64,000 nucleotides of DNA, taken from the NCBI GenBank assembly GCA_029245025.1, contig JAQWQC010000025.1, positions 124,001 to 188,000 of the forward strand, written 5' to 3'. The DNA is from Rhodospirillaceae bacterium (GTDB lineage Bacteria; Pseudomonadota; Alphaproteobacteria; Rhodospirillales; Rhodospirillaceae). The position numbers and the translations under genes were made by a program. This document shows, piece after piece, positions 55,653 through 64,000 of the stretch. The number at the start of each line of letters is the position of its first letter. Position 1 is the first letter of the stretch. The notes beneath the pieces were generated by a model that was given only the letters and a program-made list of their open reading frames with translations, was not told where the DNA came from and ran no database searches.

Positions 55653-56806
55653 TGTTGCCCACCTTGGTTTTGCGCCAGCCGTGTCTGACTTGGGTCGACA
55701 AGCCGTGCGCCGCCGACTGGACCAACAAGGCTGGGGTCAATCAGGACGGGGTCTACTTTTTGGCCTACAGTAACGAACTCCTGGCCAACTGTAATGACGT
55801 CTACAGTGGCCGGTAGGTCTGTCAACCAGACGCTGTCCGTCGACGCAGAAGAGGTGGTGACCTCCGCGAACAGTACTCTCCCGTCGCTATCAACAAGTTT
55901 AACACCAACGGCGCCACTGTCATTGAGGGTCAAAGCGGCAGGCGGCACGCTGTGGGCCATCACTTCCTGAGCAGGTAGCCTTAATGTCGCGGTCATCCCA
56001 TCAATAACAGTGCCGTCAGGGTTGGGAACCGATATTTCAACGGAGAATGTTCGCGTCTCTGGCGAGGCTATGCTGGATACAAAAGTAATCTCACCCTTGA
56101 TATTGCGCCCATCAATCAGGTCCGCTTCAGCCATGGTGCCGGGACGCACGTCTCCGACCGTAAGCTCAGCCAGTTCTCCAATTACCAGGATGGGATCGAG
56201 GTCGACCATGTCAGCCACTTCATCGCCGAGGCGGAGGTAGTCGCCGACTTCAGCGTGGTTCCGGTTGAAAACACCGTCAAAAGGGGCGCGGATTGTCGTA
56301 CGGGCGAGGTCCAGTTCCGCAGCTTCTAGGTCTGCGCGGGCTGACTCGAATTCAGCTTTTGCATTGGCTAGCGAGACCTCGGAAGTGAAAGACTTCTCGG
56401 ACAAATTCTCCGCAGCGCTAAATTCCATTTTTCTTTTCGCCACCAATGCCTGAGCCTTGGTCAGTAAGGCTTTGCGATCGTCGATGGAGAACCGAATTAA
56501 AGGGTCACCCTTCTTCACGACGCTGCCGCGCGGCACGACCAGTTCTATAACCGTTCCCTCAATTTCTGAACGCATGGTGATTTGGCGAGATGCTTCTGTC
56601 CGGCCTGCCACCTTGATCTCCCGGATGCGGGGGACGGCACGCGAACGAATGACCTGAACCTTTTGGAGGCCCTCTGGCTTATTCAAGTTCGCCTGTTCAG
56701 CTGCGGATAGTTCCACTTCTTTGTCAGCCGAAAAAATGGCTCCAGAGGCGACCCATAGAGTAGCGGATGCCGCTATGGCTCCGGCGATGAGGTATGACTT
56801 GTTCAT
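55649..56806 (-). CDS. RND efflux membrane fusion protein
   Basis: A 385-residue periplasmic adaptor with an N-terminal signal or anchor. The lipoyl-like motif GRTEASRQITMRSEIEG and a coiled-coil hairpin are followed by ARTTIRAPFDGVFNRNHAEVGDYL and a beta-barrel. The C-terminal tail is Gln/Gly-rich. It links the pump to the outer-membrane channel. Confidence 0.92.
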   Translation of the reverse strand: MNKSYLIAGAIAASATLWVASGAIFSADKEVELSAAEQANLNKPEGLQKVQVIRSRAVPRIREIKVAGRTEASRQITMRSEIEGTVIELVVPRGSVVKKGDPLIRFSIDDRKALLTKAQALVAKRKMEFSAAENLSEKSFTSEVSLANAKAEFESARADLEAAELDLARTTIRAPFDGVFNRNHAEVGDYLRLGDEVADMVDLDPILVIGELAELTVGDVRPGTMAEADLIDGRNIKGEITFVSSIASPETRTFSVEISVPNPDGTVIDGMTATLRLPAQEVMAHSVPPAALTLNDSGAVGVKLVDSDGRVLFAEVTTSSASTDSVWLTDLPATVDVITVGQEFVTVGQKVDPVLIDPSLVGPVGGARLVDPSQTRLAQNQGGQQ

Positions 56807-57396
56807 TGCATACCTCCAGTGGTTATGACGTGTTCTTCTTGTTGGTCTTCGTGGTCTCTTGGCGATAATTCTGTTGCTGCAAGGTCATCACGGTGGGTAC
56901 GGAGATATTCAAGCGCTGTTTCGTACATCGTAATTCCAAAGTTATGAACAAAACGCCTGACTGGTGGTAACCCCGAATCATCGCAGCGATCGTCTATGGC
57001 AGAGAGGCGTTCTTCGTAGTCGCCGATGTAGCGATCGACCAAATCCAAGACAGATGAGCGTGGGAGATGATCGCCGAATGACAAAATAAACAGCATTTCT
57101 GATCGCATTTTGTCCGGTGCAGGCGCCGTTGCGAGCGCATCCAGAAATGCGGCGCGACCAGCTGGCGTAATGCTGTAAACTTTCTTATCGGGGCGTCCGT
57201 CTTGTTCTTCGACAGAACATGTTGCCCACTCTCGATCCAGCAGCACAGTTAAGGCTGGGTAGATGGAGCCAAAACTAACATCGTAAATGGCACTGAAAGG
57301 GCCGCCTTCGAACAGTTTGCGAATTTCGTAGCCAGACGCTTCGCTGTGCATCAGCGCGCCTAGGCAGAGTGTTTTTGCGTCCACGTCTGACCTCAT
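56803..57396 (-). CDS. PadR family transcriptional regulator
   Basis: About 197 residues. An N-terminal winged helix (ALMHSEASGYEIRKLFEGGPF, FGSIYPALTVLLDREWA, KKVYSITPAGRAAFLDAL) matches PadR, and the C-terminal helical part (about 100-175) is the dimerisation arm. PadR proteins repress neighbouring efflux or detoxification genes until a ligand binds. It is the first gene of the efflux operon, so it probably controls its own transcription. I prefer the ATG at 57396; 57426 is also possible. Confidence 0.88.
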   Translation of the reverse strand: MRSDVDAKTLCLGALMHSEASGYEIRKLFEGGPFSAIYDVSFGSIYPALTVLLDREWATCSVEEQDGRPDKKVYSITPAGRAAFLDALATAPAPDKMRSEMLFILSFGDHLPRSSVLDLVDRYIGDYEERLSAIDDRCDDSGLPPVRRFVHNFGITMYETALEYLRTHRDDLAATELSPRDHEDQQEEHVITTGGMQ

Positions 57397-57452
57397 TTGT
57401 GGGTTGCGAGGGTCTTTTAACCGCAACCGGTGATGAGCCCAGTTTGTATCGG

Positions 57453-57468
57453 CCTGATATATATCGGG
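57453..57468. promoter_or_regulatory. candidate operator of the padR-efflux operon
   Basis: CCTGATATATATCGGG is a 16-base inverted repeat with one mismatched pair, 57 bases before the padR start, in a likely promoter. Its position suits autoregulation by the PadR protein. Confidence 0.5.
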
Positions 57469-57553
57469 TCAACATACAATAGCTTGGTAGCAGCCATGCG
57501 TAGATTGAATGGCAAGGTCCGTAAAACCGATTAATAATAATGCATTGTGAGGT

Positions 57554-59716
57554 TTATGGGCCTTTGCGGCGGCGTGATTTCTGCCGTTTCCGGACGGCTC
57601 GTCCTTTGGCTTTGCGACCAGGTTCTGTCACGCGACTGCGCTTTTCGTCAGCTTCGGCCTCAGGTCCCGATAGGGCGTCAGGAGCCATTTCAAGCTCGAG
57701 GTCTTCAAGCCGCCTAATTTCGTCGCGCAATCTGGCCGCTTCCTCAAATTCTAGGTCCGCAGCCGCATTCTGCATTTTCTTATCAAGATCGACGATAACG
57801 GCGCGCAGGTTATGACCCACGAGCTCAGTTTCCTCAGCAAGCCCAGTGTCCACCGTCACGCGATCTTGCTCGTACACACTTTCCAATAGGTCAGCGATGT
57901 CTTTGCGTATGCCCTCGGGTGTGATGCCGTTGGCGACGTTGAAGGCCTGCTGTTTTTCACGGCGGCGATTGGTTTCACTGATCGCCTTTTCCAAACTCCC
58001 GGTCATATTGTTGGCGTAGAGGATGACCTTGCCATCAATATTGCGTGCCGCGCGTCCAATGGTTTGGATCAACGAACGGGCAGACCGTAAAAAGCCTTCT
58101 TTATCTGCGTCTAGAATGGCAACCAAACTGCATTCGGGAATATCAAGTCCTTCGCGCAACAGGTTGATTCCGACCAAAACGTCGAATGCACCTAGTCGAA
58201 GGTCGCGAATAATCTCGATGCGTTCCAGCGTGTCGACATCCGAGTGCATATAACGCACGCGGACCCCTTGTTCGGTTAAGTATTCGGTTAAGTCTTCCGC
58301 CATGCGTTTGGTGAGTGTGGTGACCAGGGCGCGCATGCCTTTGGCGGCGACGTCACGCACTTCAGCGAGGAGGTCATCGACCTGCCTGTCGGCGGGTCGA
58401 ATGTGGCAAATAGGGTCAATCAAACCTGTCGGTCGAATGATTTGTTCGACAAAAACGCCACCCGTGCGCTCCATTTCCCAGTCGCCCGGCGTTGCGGAAA
58501 CAAACACGGTTTGCGGTCGCATGGACTCCCATTCTTCAAACTTCAGTGGCCGATTGTCGCAGCAGGATGGCAACCTGAAACCGAAATTGGATAAATTGGA
58601 TTTGCGTTGGAAGTCGCCGCGATACATGCCCCCAATTTGAGGAACAGCAACGTGGCTTTCGTCCACAAAAAGAAGCGCATCTTCAGGTATGTATTCGAAA
58701 AGTGTTGGCGGCGGCTCACCCGGGGCCCGACCAGTTAGAAACCGTGAGTAGTTCTCGATTCCCTTGCAGTGTCCGGTGGTCTCCATCATTTCCAAATCAA
58801 ACATGGTGCGCTGCTCAAGGCGTTGGGCCTCCAGCAGCTTTCCTTGCTCATGGAACAGGTTCAGTTGGGTTTTAAGCTCTTTTTTGATGCTTTTTGCCGC
58901 CTGGGACAGAGCCGGGCGGGGAGTGACGTAGTGGCTGCTGGGATAAACCGTAATCCGTTGCAGAGCGGCTGTTTTCTCGCCAGTGAGCGGGTCAAACTCA
59001 TGAATAGACTCAACCTCATCTCCGAACAGAGATAGGCGCCACGCCCGATCTGCATAGTGGGCGGGAAAAATTTCAACGGCGTCGCCACGCACGCGAAAGG
59101 TGCCGCGTACGAAAGACATATCGTTGCGTTTATATTGCAAAGCGACCAGTTGCTTAATTAGGTCCGCTCGCGGAAACGATTTACCTTCTTCAATCACGAA
59201 GGTCATGCGTGAATACGATTCAACAGAGCCAAGGCCGTACAGGCAGGACACTGATGAGACAATTATGACGTCTCGGCGTTCCAGGATCGCCCGCGTCGCT
59301 GAGTGGCGCATTCGGTCGATTTGCTCGTTAATGCTGGCGTCTTTCTCGATATACGTATCAGTTCGAGGCACGTATGCCTCAGGCTGATAGTAGTCGTAAT
59401 AGGACACGAAATACTCGACCGCGTTGTCAGGAAAGAACGCTTTGAATTCCCCATAAAGCTGAGCGGCGAGTGTTTTGTTGGGTGCCAGAATGAGGGCAGG
59501 CCGTCCGGTGCGTGCTATGAGTTGCGCCATGGTGAAGGTCTTGCCCGACCCAGTAACACCGAGGAGTACCTGATCACGCTCTTGTTCGTTTAGCCCTTTT
59601 TCAAGGTCAGCAATGGCTGTGGGCTGGTCTCCAGCAGGCTCAAAATCGCTAACCAGTCGAAAATCGGCGGTCTCGCCAAGGTCTGGTTTTTCGATAAGGG
59701 GGAGGGCAGGCGACAT
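57554..59716 (-). CDS. uvrB: excinuclease ABC subunit B
   Basis: A 720-residue UvrB. It has helicase-type motifs ([12 protein letters not shown] as Walker A), the beta-hairpin [23 protein letters not shown]-like segments, DESHVAVPQ, and a C-terminal UvrC-binding UVR motif ([18 protein letters not shown]). A highly basic tail ([12 protein letters not shown]) follows. It verifies damage and loads UvrC in nucleotide excision repair. I found no GTTC-N7-GTTC box upstream, so SOS control is not evident. Confidence 0.97.
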   Translation of the reverse strand: MSPALPLIEKPDLGETADFRLVSDFEPAGDQPTAIADLEKGLNEQERDQVLLGVTGSGKTFTMAQLIARTGRPALILAPNKTLAAQLYGEFKAFFPDNAVEYFVSYYDYYQPEAYVPRTDTYIEKDASINEQIDRMRHSATRAILERRDVIIVSSVSCLYGLGSVESYSRMTFVIEEGKSFPRADLIKQLVALQYKRNDMSFVRGTFRVRGDAVEIFPAHYADRAWRLSLFGDEVESIHEFDPLTGEKTAALQRITVYPSSHYVTPRPALSQAAKSIKKELKTQLNLFHEQGKLLEAQRLEQRTMFDLEMMETTGHCKGIENYSRFLTGRAPGEPPPTLFEYIPEDALLFVDESHVAVPQIGGMYRGDFQRKSNLSNFGFRLPSCCDNRPLKFEEWESMRPQTVFVSATPGDWEMERTGGVFVEQIIRPTGLIDPICHIRPADRQVDDLLAEVRDVAAKGMRALVTTLTKRMAEDLTEYLTEQGVRVRYMHSDVDTLERIEIIRDLRLGAFDVLVGINLLREGLDIPECSLVAILDADKEGFLRSARSLIQTIGRAARNIDGKVILYANNMTGSLEKAISETNRRREKQQAFNVANGITPEGIRKDIADLLESVYEQDRVTVDTGLAEETELVGHNLRAVIVDLDKKMQNAAADLEFEEAARLRDEIRRLEDLELEMAPDALSGPEAEADEKRSRVTEPGRKAKGRAVRKRQKSRRRKGP

Positions 59717-59790
59717 GGCGCTAACATAGGACCAGTTTCTGGCGATCTCTAGTCGTGAAAATCGAAGAAATGGACAATATCTGCATGTGA

Positions 59791-61077
<1,287 letters not shown>

Positions 61078-61130
61078 GCACCCTAATTGGCTCTGTGCAA
61101 CACTATCCTTAGGTGTTGGGGAGACTGCTG

Positions 61131-62081
61131 ATGAAACGGGGATTGATCATAGCGCTGGGGCTTGCCGCCGTGGTGTTCGTGGTTTGGGTGATGGCCGCTA
61201 GGTCGGGTGCCTTTACTCCAACAGATGATGAACTCATTGCTCGTTACACTGACGAGCGATCACGGTTTGTCACTGTCGATGGTGTTCCCATGCACGTGGT
61301 CGAAGAAGGCGAAGGCCCGGTCCTGGTATTAATCCATGGTCATTTGGGGAGTACACGCCAATGGGAAGGGTGGGTCGAAAATCTTAAGACTGACTACCGA
61401 ATTGTCCGCTTTGATTACCCGCCATTCGGTCTGTCTGGTCCCATGCCAAATGGCCAGTACAGTTCTTCTATAGCGTACCCACTCATCGAAGGTTTACTGG
61501 ATGTTCTGGGGTATGAACGGTTCTCCATAGGCGGTACGTCGTCAGGCAGCATCCTCGCCTTGAGATACGCGGCAGACCATCCTGAACGTGTTGAGAAGCT
61601 CTTGTTGTCCACCGTGCCGGCCTATACCCCCGGAGACCGACTTCCGCCGCCTCGGACCTTCCAAGCCATGATGTGGTTCAGTGACAACGTCCTTAAGGTC
61701 TGGCGGCCTCAACTCTACTGGCAGCTGTTCATGGAGAACATTTTTGGTCACGACGACCGGATTACACCTGAAATGGTAAGTAGCTATGCGGACCTCAACA
61801 ACCGTGCAGGCTCCATTGAGAACGTGCTCAATTTTATTTTCTCTAATGCGCGAAGCACGTTTGACTTAGCTGCAGCTGCGGCAAAAATTACGACGCCGAC
61901 ACTGCTCCAATGGGCCGGTAAGTCTCCCGTATTAACGGCGGACGGTCTTAATAGAGTTGCGCCGTTGTTTACGGGTACGGATGTTAAAGTGATCCGGTAC
62001 CCTGATCTTGGCCACAAGCTAATGCTTGAGGATCCAGAGACAACTGTAGCGGATGCTCGGGCTTTTTTGGCCTCACCGTAA
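61131..62081 (+). CDS. alpha/beta hydrolase with N-terminal membrane anchor
   Basis: About 316 residues. A signal anchor (about 5-24) is followed by an alpha/beta hydrolase fold. LVLIHGHLGSTRQWEG is the oxyanion loop, IGGTSSGSILALRYA the nucleophile elbow (G-x-S-x-G with Ser), and YPDLGHKLMLEDPE carries the catalytic His. It probably acts in the periplasm or at the membrane; the substrate is unknown. The ATG at 61131 follows GGAGA. Confidence 0.86.
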   Translation: MKRGLIIALGLAAVVFVVWVMAARSGAFTPTDDELIARYTDERSRFVTVDGVPMHVVEEGEGPVLVLIHGHLGSTRQWEGWVENLKTDYRIVRFDYPPFGLSGPMPNGQYSSSIAYPLIEGLLDVLGYERFSIGGTSSGSILALRYAADHPERVEKLLLSTVPAYTPGDRLPPPRTFQAMMWFSDNVLKVWRPQLYWQLFMENIFGHDDRITPEMVSSYADLNNRAGSIENVLNFIFSNARSTFDLAAAAAKITTPTLLQWAGKSPVLTADGLNRVAPLFTGTDVKVIRYPDLGHKLMLEDPETTVADARAFLASP

Positions 62082-62086
62082 ATTCA

Positions 62087-63046
62087 TTAGCTGGCTGTCT
62101 TAATTTTATCCACATCACGGGGCACGAGCGTCAGCTGCGCACGGGCGCGCGTAATTTCTTTCAGTAAGAAATCCCGAAAGACTGTCACTCTCATAGAGTT
62201 GCGCAGTTCTTCTGGATATACGAAGTAGGCATCGATAGGTGGGCTGCTGAGTTCAGGAAGTATTTGAACCAAACCACGGCCTTCGCGGTAGAAATACTCG
62301 GGAAGTGCGCCAATCCCGATTCCACTTTTAATCGCACGATAGACGCCGTAGAGGTTGTTAACTTGAAGCGCCGGCTTAATCGTTCCGACTGTTTTTTCCA
62401 CCTGCTCAAAGTGCCAATTGACCTCTTCAAACGGCAACGCACTGCCGCCAAAGACGACCAGTTTGTGATCCTTTAGATCCTCGACGCAGGTCGGTGTTCC
62501 ATGTTCTTTGAGGTAGTCCGCTGATGCAAATACGTGCCCGAACAAGCTGCCTAAATGACGCTGAATAAGGTCCGGTTGTTTTGGCTCGTTGAATCGGATC
62601 GCGACATCACCTTCACGCATGGCTAGGTCCAGCTCTCGGTCATCCAGTCTAAGAGTGACATCAATATCGGGGTAGTCATTGATAAACTGACGTAAACGCC
62701 CTGTTAAAAAAACGGACCCAAAGGCGACAGTCGTTGTGACTGTCAATGGTCCTTCAGCCACGTCTTTGGTTTCTATCAATTGGCTCTCAACAGTCGTGAG
62801 CTGGGCAAAGACATCGTGCACGGTCTTGTAGAGAAGGTCTCCTTGCTCTGTCAAAATCAGACCTCGCGCGTGTCGATGAAACAGCATGACACCAAGGGAT
62901 GCTTCTAAAGCGCTGATTTGACGACTAACAGCAGATTGACTCAGATTCAGCGTCTCGCTGGCATGGGTAAAGCTGCCTGCCTCGGCAACAGCGTGAAATA
63001 CACGCAGCTTATCCCAGTCGAGTTTGCTGTTGCCACGGGATGGCAT
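62087..63046 (-). CDS. LysR family transcriptional regulator
   Basis: A 319-residue LysR protein. The winged helix is LRVFHAVAEAGSFTHAS with LSQSAVSRQISALEASLGV (about residues 10-65), followed by a periplasmic-binding-protein-like effector domain. It lies 46 bases downstream of trxB on the same strand, an arrangement seen in other alphaproteobacteria. Its target is unknown. Confidence 0.93.
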   Translation of the reverse strand: MPSRGNSKLDWDKLRVFHAVAEAGSFTHASETLNLSQSAVSRQISALEASLGVMLFHRHARGLILTEQGDLLYKTVHDVFAQLTTVESQLIETKDVAEGPLTVTTTVAFGSVFLTGRLRQFINDYPDIDVTLRLDDRELDLAMREGDVAIRFNEPKQPDLIQRHLGSLFGHVFASADYLKEHGTPTCVEDLKDHKLVVFGGSALPFEEVNWHFEQVEKTVGTIKPALQVNNLYGVYRAIKSGIGIGALPEYFYREGRGLVQILPELSSPPIDAYFVYPEELRNSMRVTVFRDFLLKEITRARAQLTLVPRDVDKIKTAS

Positions 63047-63092
63047 TGATCTTTCCTCCGGTTAATGCGCCGAGGCGCTATTTGTCGTTAGT

Positions 63093-64000
63093 CTATACCC
63101 CTGAGGCCGCGAGGAAGCGATCAGCTTCCAAAGCCGCCATGCACCCTGTGCCAGCAGCCGTAACGGCTTGTCTGTAAGTATGGTCCTGTACGTCGCCGGA
63201 GGCAAAGACCCCGTCGATATTGGTGCCGGTGGAATCAGGCTTGGTTAGCAGGTATCCCCCGTCATCCATATCGATCACGCCCTTAAACAACTCCGTGTTT
63301 GGAGTATGGCCGATAGCAACAAACACCCCGTCAATAGCCAGGTCCGACACAGTATCAGTTTTGATATTCCTCAGTTTCACGCCCGTTACGCCAAGGGGGT
63401 CTGTATCTCCCATGACTTTTTCCAGAACCGTATCCCATACGACTTCGACTTTTTCGTGACCAAACAATCGATCCTGGAGAATTTTCTCTGCCCGGAAGGA
63501 ATCCCGGCGATGAACTATCGTTACTTTGCTGGCGTGGTTGGTGAGGTACAACGCCTCCTCAACGGCGGTGTTTCCTCCGCCAATGACGCAAACTTCCTTG
63601 CCGCGGAAGAAAAATCCATCACAGGTGGCGCAAGCGGAAACGCCGAAGCCCATAAATTTCTCTTCTGATTCCAACCCTAGCCAGCGCGCAGAGGCGCCAG
63701 TGGAAATGATGACCGAGTCTCCAGTGTAGGTGTCTCCGCTGTCTCCTGCGCAAGAGAAGGGGCGGGACGTCAGATTAACGGACAAGATCGTGTCTTGTAT
63801 AATTCTAGTTCCTACATGCTCTGCTTGTTTTTGCATTTGTTCCATGAGCCAGGGCCCCTGTATGACATCAGCGAAACCCGGGTAATTCTCGACATCGGTC
63901 GTAATTGTCATTTGCCCGCCTGGTTGCATGCCAGCGACCAGCAACGGCTCTAAACTCGCCCGCGCGGCGTATATTGCAGCGGTAAGACCGGCTGGGCCGG
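63093..64000 (-). CDS. trxB: thioredoxin reductase (N-terminus beyond the window)
   Basis: The partial gene enters from the right edge with [20 protein letters not shown] in frame, the end of the FAD-binding motif. The redox pair CATC is in [13 protein letters not shown], followed by the NADPH motif [22 protein letters not shown], and the FAD-domain ending [14 protein letters not shown]. It uses NADPH to reduce thioredoxin. About 15-20 N-terminal residues are outside the window. Confidence 0.96.
   Translation of the reverse strand, partial: GPAGLTAAIYAARASLEPLLVAGMQPGGQMTITTDVENYPGFADVIQGPWLMEQMQKQAEHVGTRIIQDTILSVNLTSRPFSCAGDSGDTYTGDSVIISTGASARWLGLESEEKFMGFGVSACATCDGFFFRGKEVCVIGGGNTAVEEALYLTNHASKVTIVHRRDSFRAEKILQDRLFGHEKVEVVWDTVLEKVMGDTDPLGVTGVKLRNIKTDTVSDLAIDGVFVAIGHTPNTELFKGVIDMDDGGYLLTKPDSTGTNIDGVFASGDVQDHTYRQAVTAAGTGCMAALEADRFLAASGV

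Overview
The window is chromosomal DNA of an alphaproteobacterium, most likely a free-living, probably marine member of the Rhodospirillales or a related group. The evidence is a CckA-type hybrid kinase next to flagellar genes, the DUF6468 flagellar-locus protein, a one-cysteine alpha-type DksA, a direct-repeat GTTC-N7-GTTC LexA box before recA, an FGSR-type phosphatidylserine decarboxylase and a phasin. No rRNA, tRNA, CRISPR array, phage or insertion sequence was recognised. The exact taxon cannot be read from the sequence.

The most striking feature is a flagellar apparatus being lost at two places. At 0.4-3.9 kb (minus strand) flhG and flhF are intact, but flhA is cut to its first ~100 residues and flbD is a scrambled pseudogene. 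At 14.8-16.9 kb (plus strand) fliL has a stop and a frameshift, fliM is not recognisable, and flhB survives only as its last ~65 codons, which contain the likely start of cckA. The DUF6468 gene, a CheY-like gene and cckA between and after these remnants are intact. Other recent gene decay appears at 19.4 kb (entericidin-like lipoprotein), 28.5-29.0 kb (cupin) and 29.6-30.2 kb (cytochrome b561).

Layout. 4.2-7.3 kb: NAD module nrtR-nadA-nadC with three similar inverted repeats before nadA. 7.4-9.8 kb: waaA, a gene-poor stretch, dksA. 9.8-14.4 kb: a tight four-gene minus-strand operon of unknown role (Tat-exported NAD(P)-fold protein, SnoaL-like lipoprotein, VOC-VOC-hydrolase fusion, peptide-type binding protein). 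16.9-25.0 kb: cckA, recA, an NTF2-like protein, alaS, and a phasin behind PhaR-like motifs. 25.2-28.5 kb: a MacAB-type export system. 30.2-33.2 kb: leuC-leuD and a DMT transporter. 33.3-35.2 kb: REC-GGDEF diguanylate cyclase coupled to an exported CpcT/CpeT-like protein. 35.2-40.0 kb: CoA-transferase with an exported partner, an HMG-CoA-lyase-like enzyme, MFS transporter. 40.4-45.4 kb: two methyltransferases (one ArsM-like), orphan TRAP binding protein, MelB-type symporter. 45.5-48.8 kb: icd, LOG-family protein, cytochrome c' and cytochrome b561. 49.0-52.5 kb: membrane protein, LysM protein, psd-pssA. 52.5-57.4 kb: padR-MFP-RND efflux operon. 57.6-64.0 kb: uvrB, an aspartate aminotransferase, an alpha/beta hydrolase, a LysR regulator and trxB running off the right edge.

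Most of the window is ordinary housekeeping and transport. The parts that merit follow-up are the decaying flagellar loci, the candidate NrtR and PhaR operator clusters, and the unexplained 9.8-14.4 kb operon. All identifications come from reading motifs; no database search was run.
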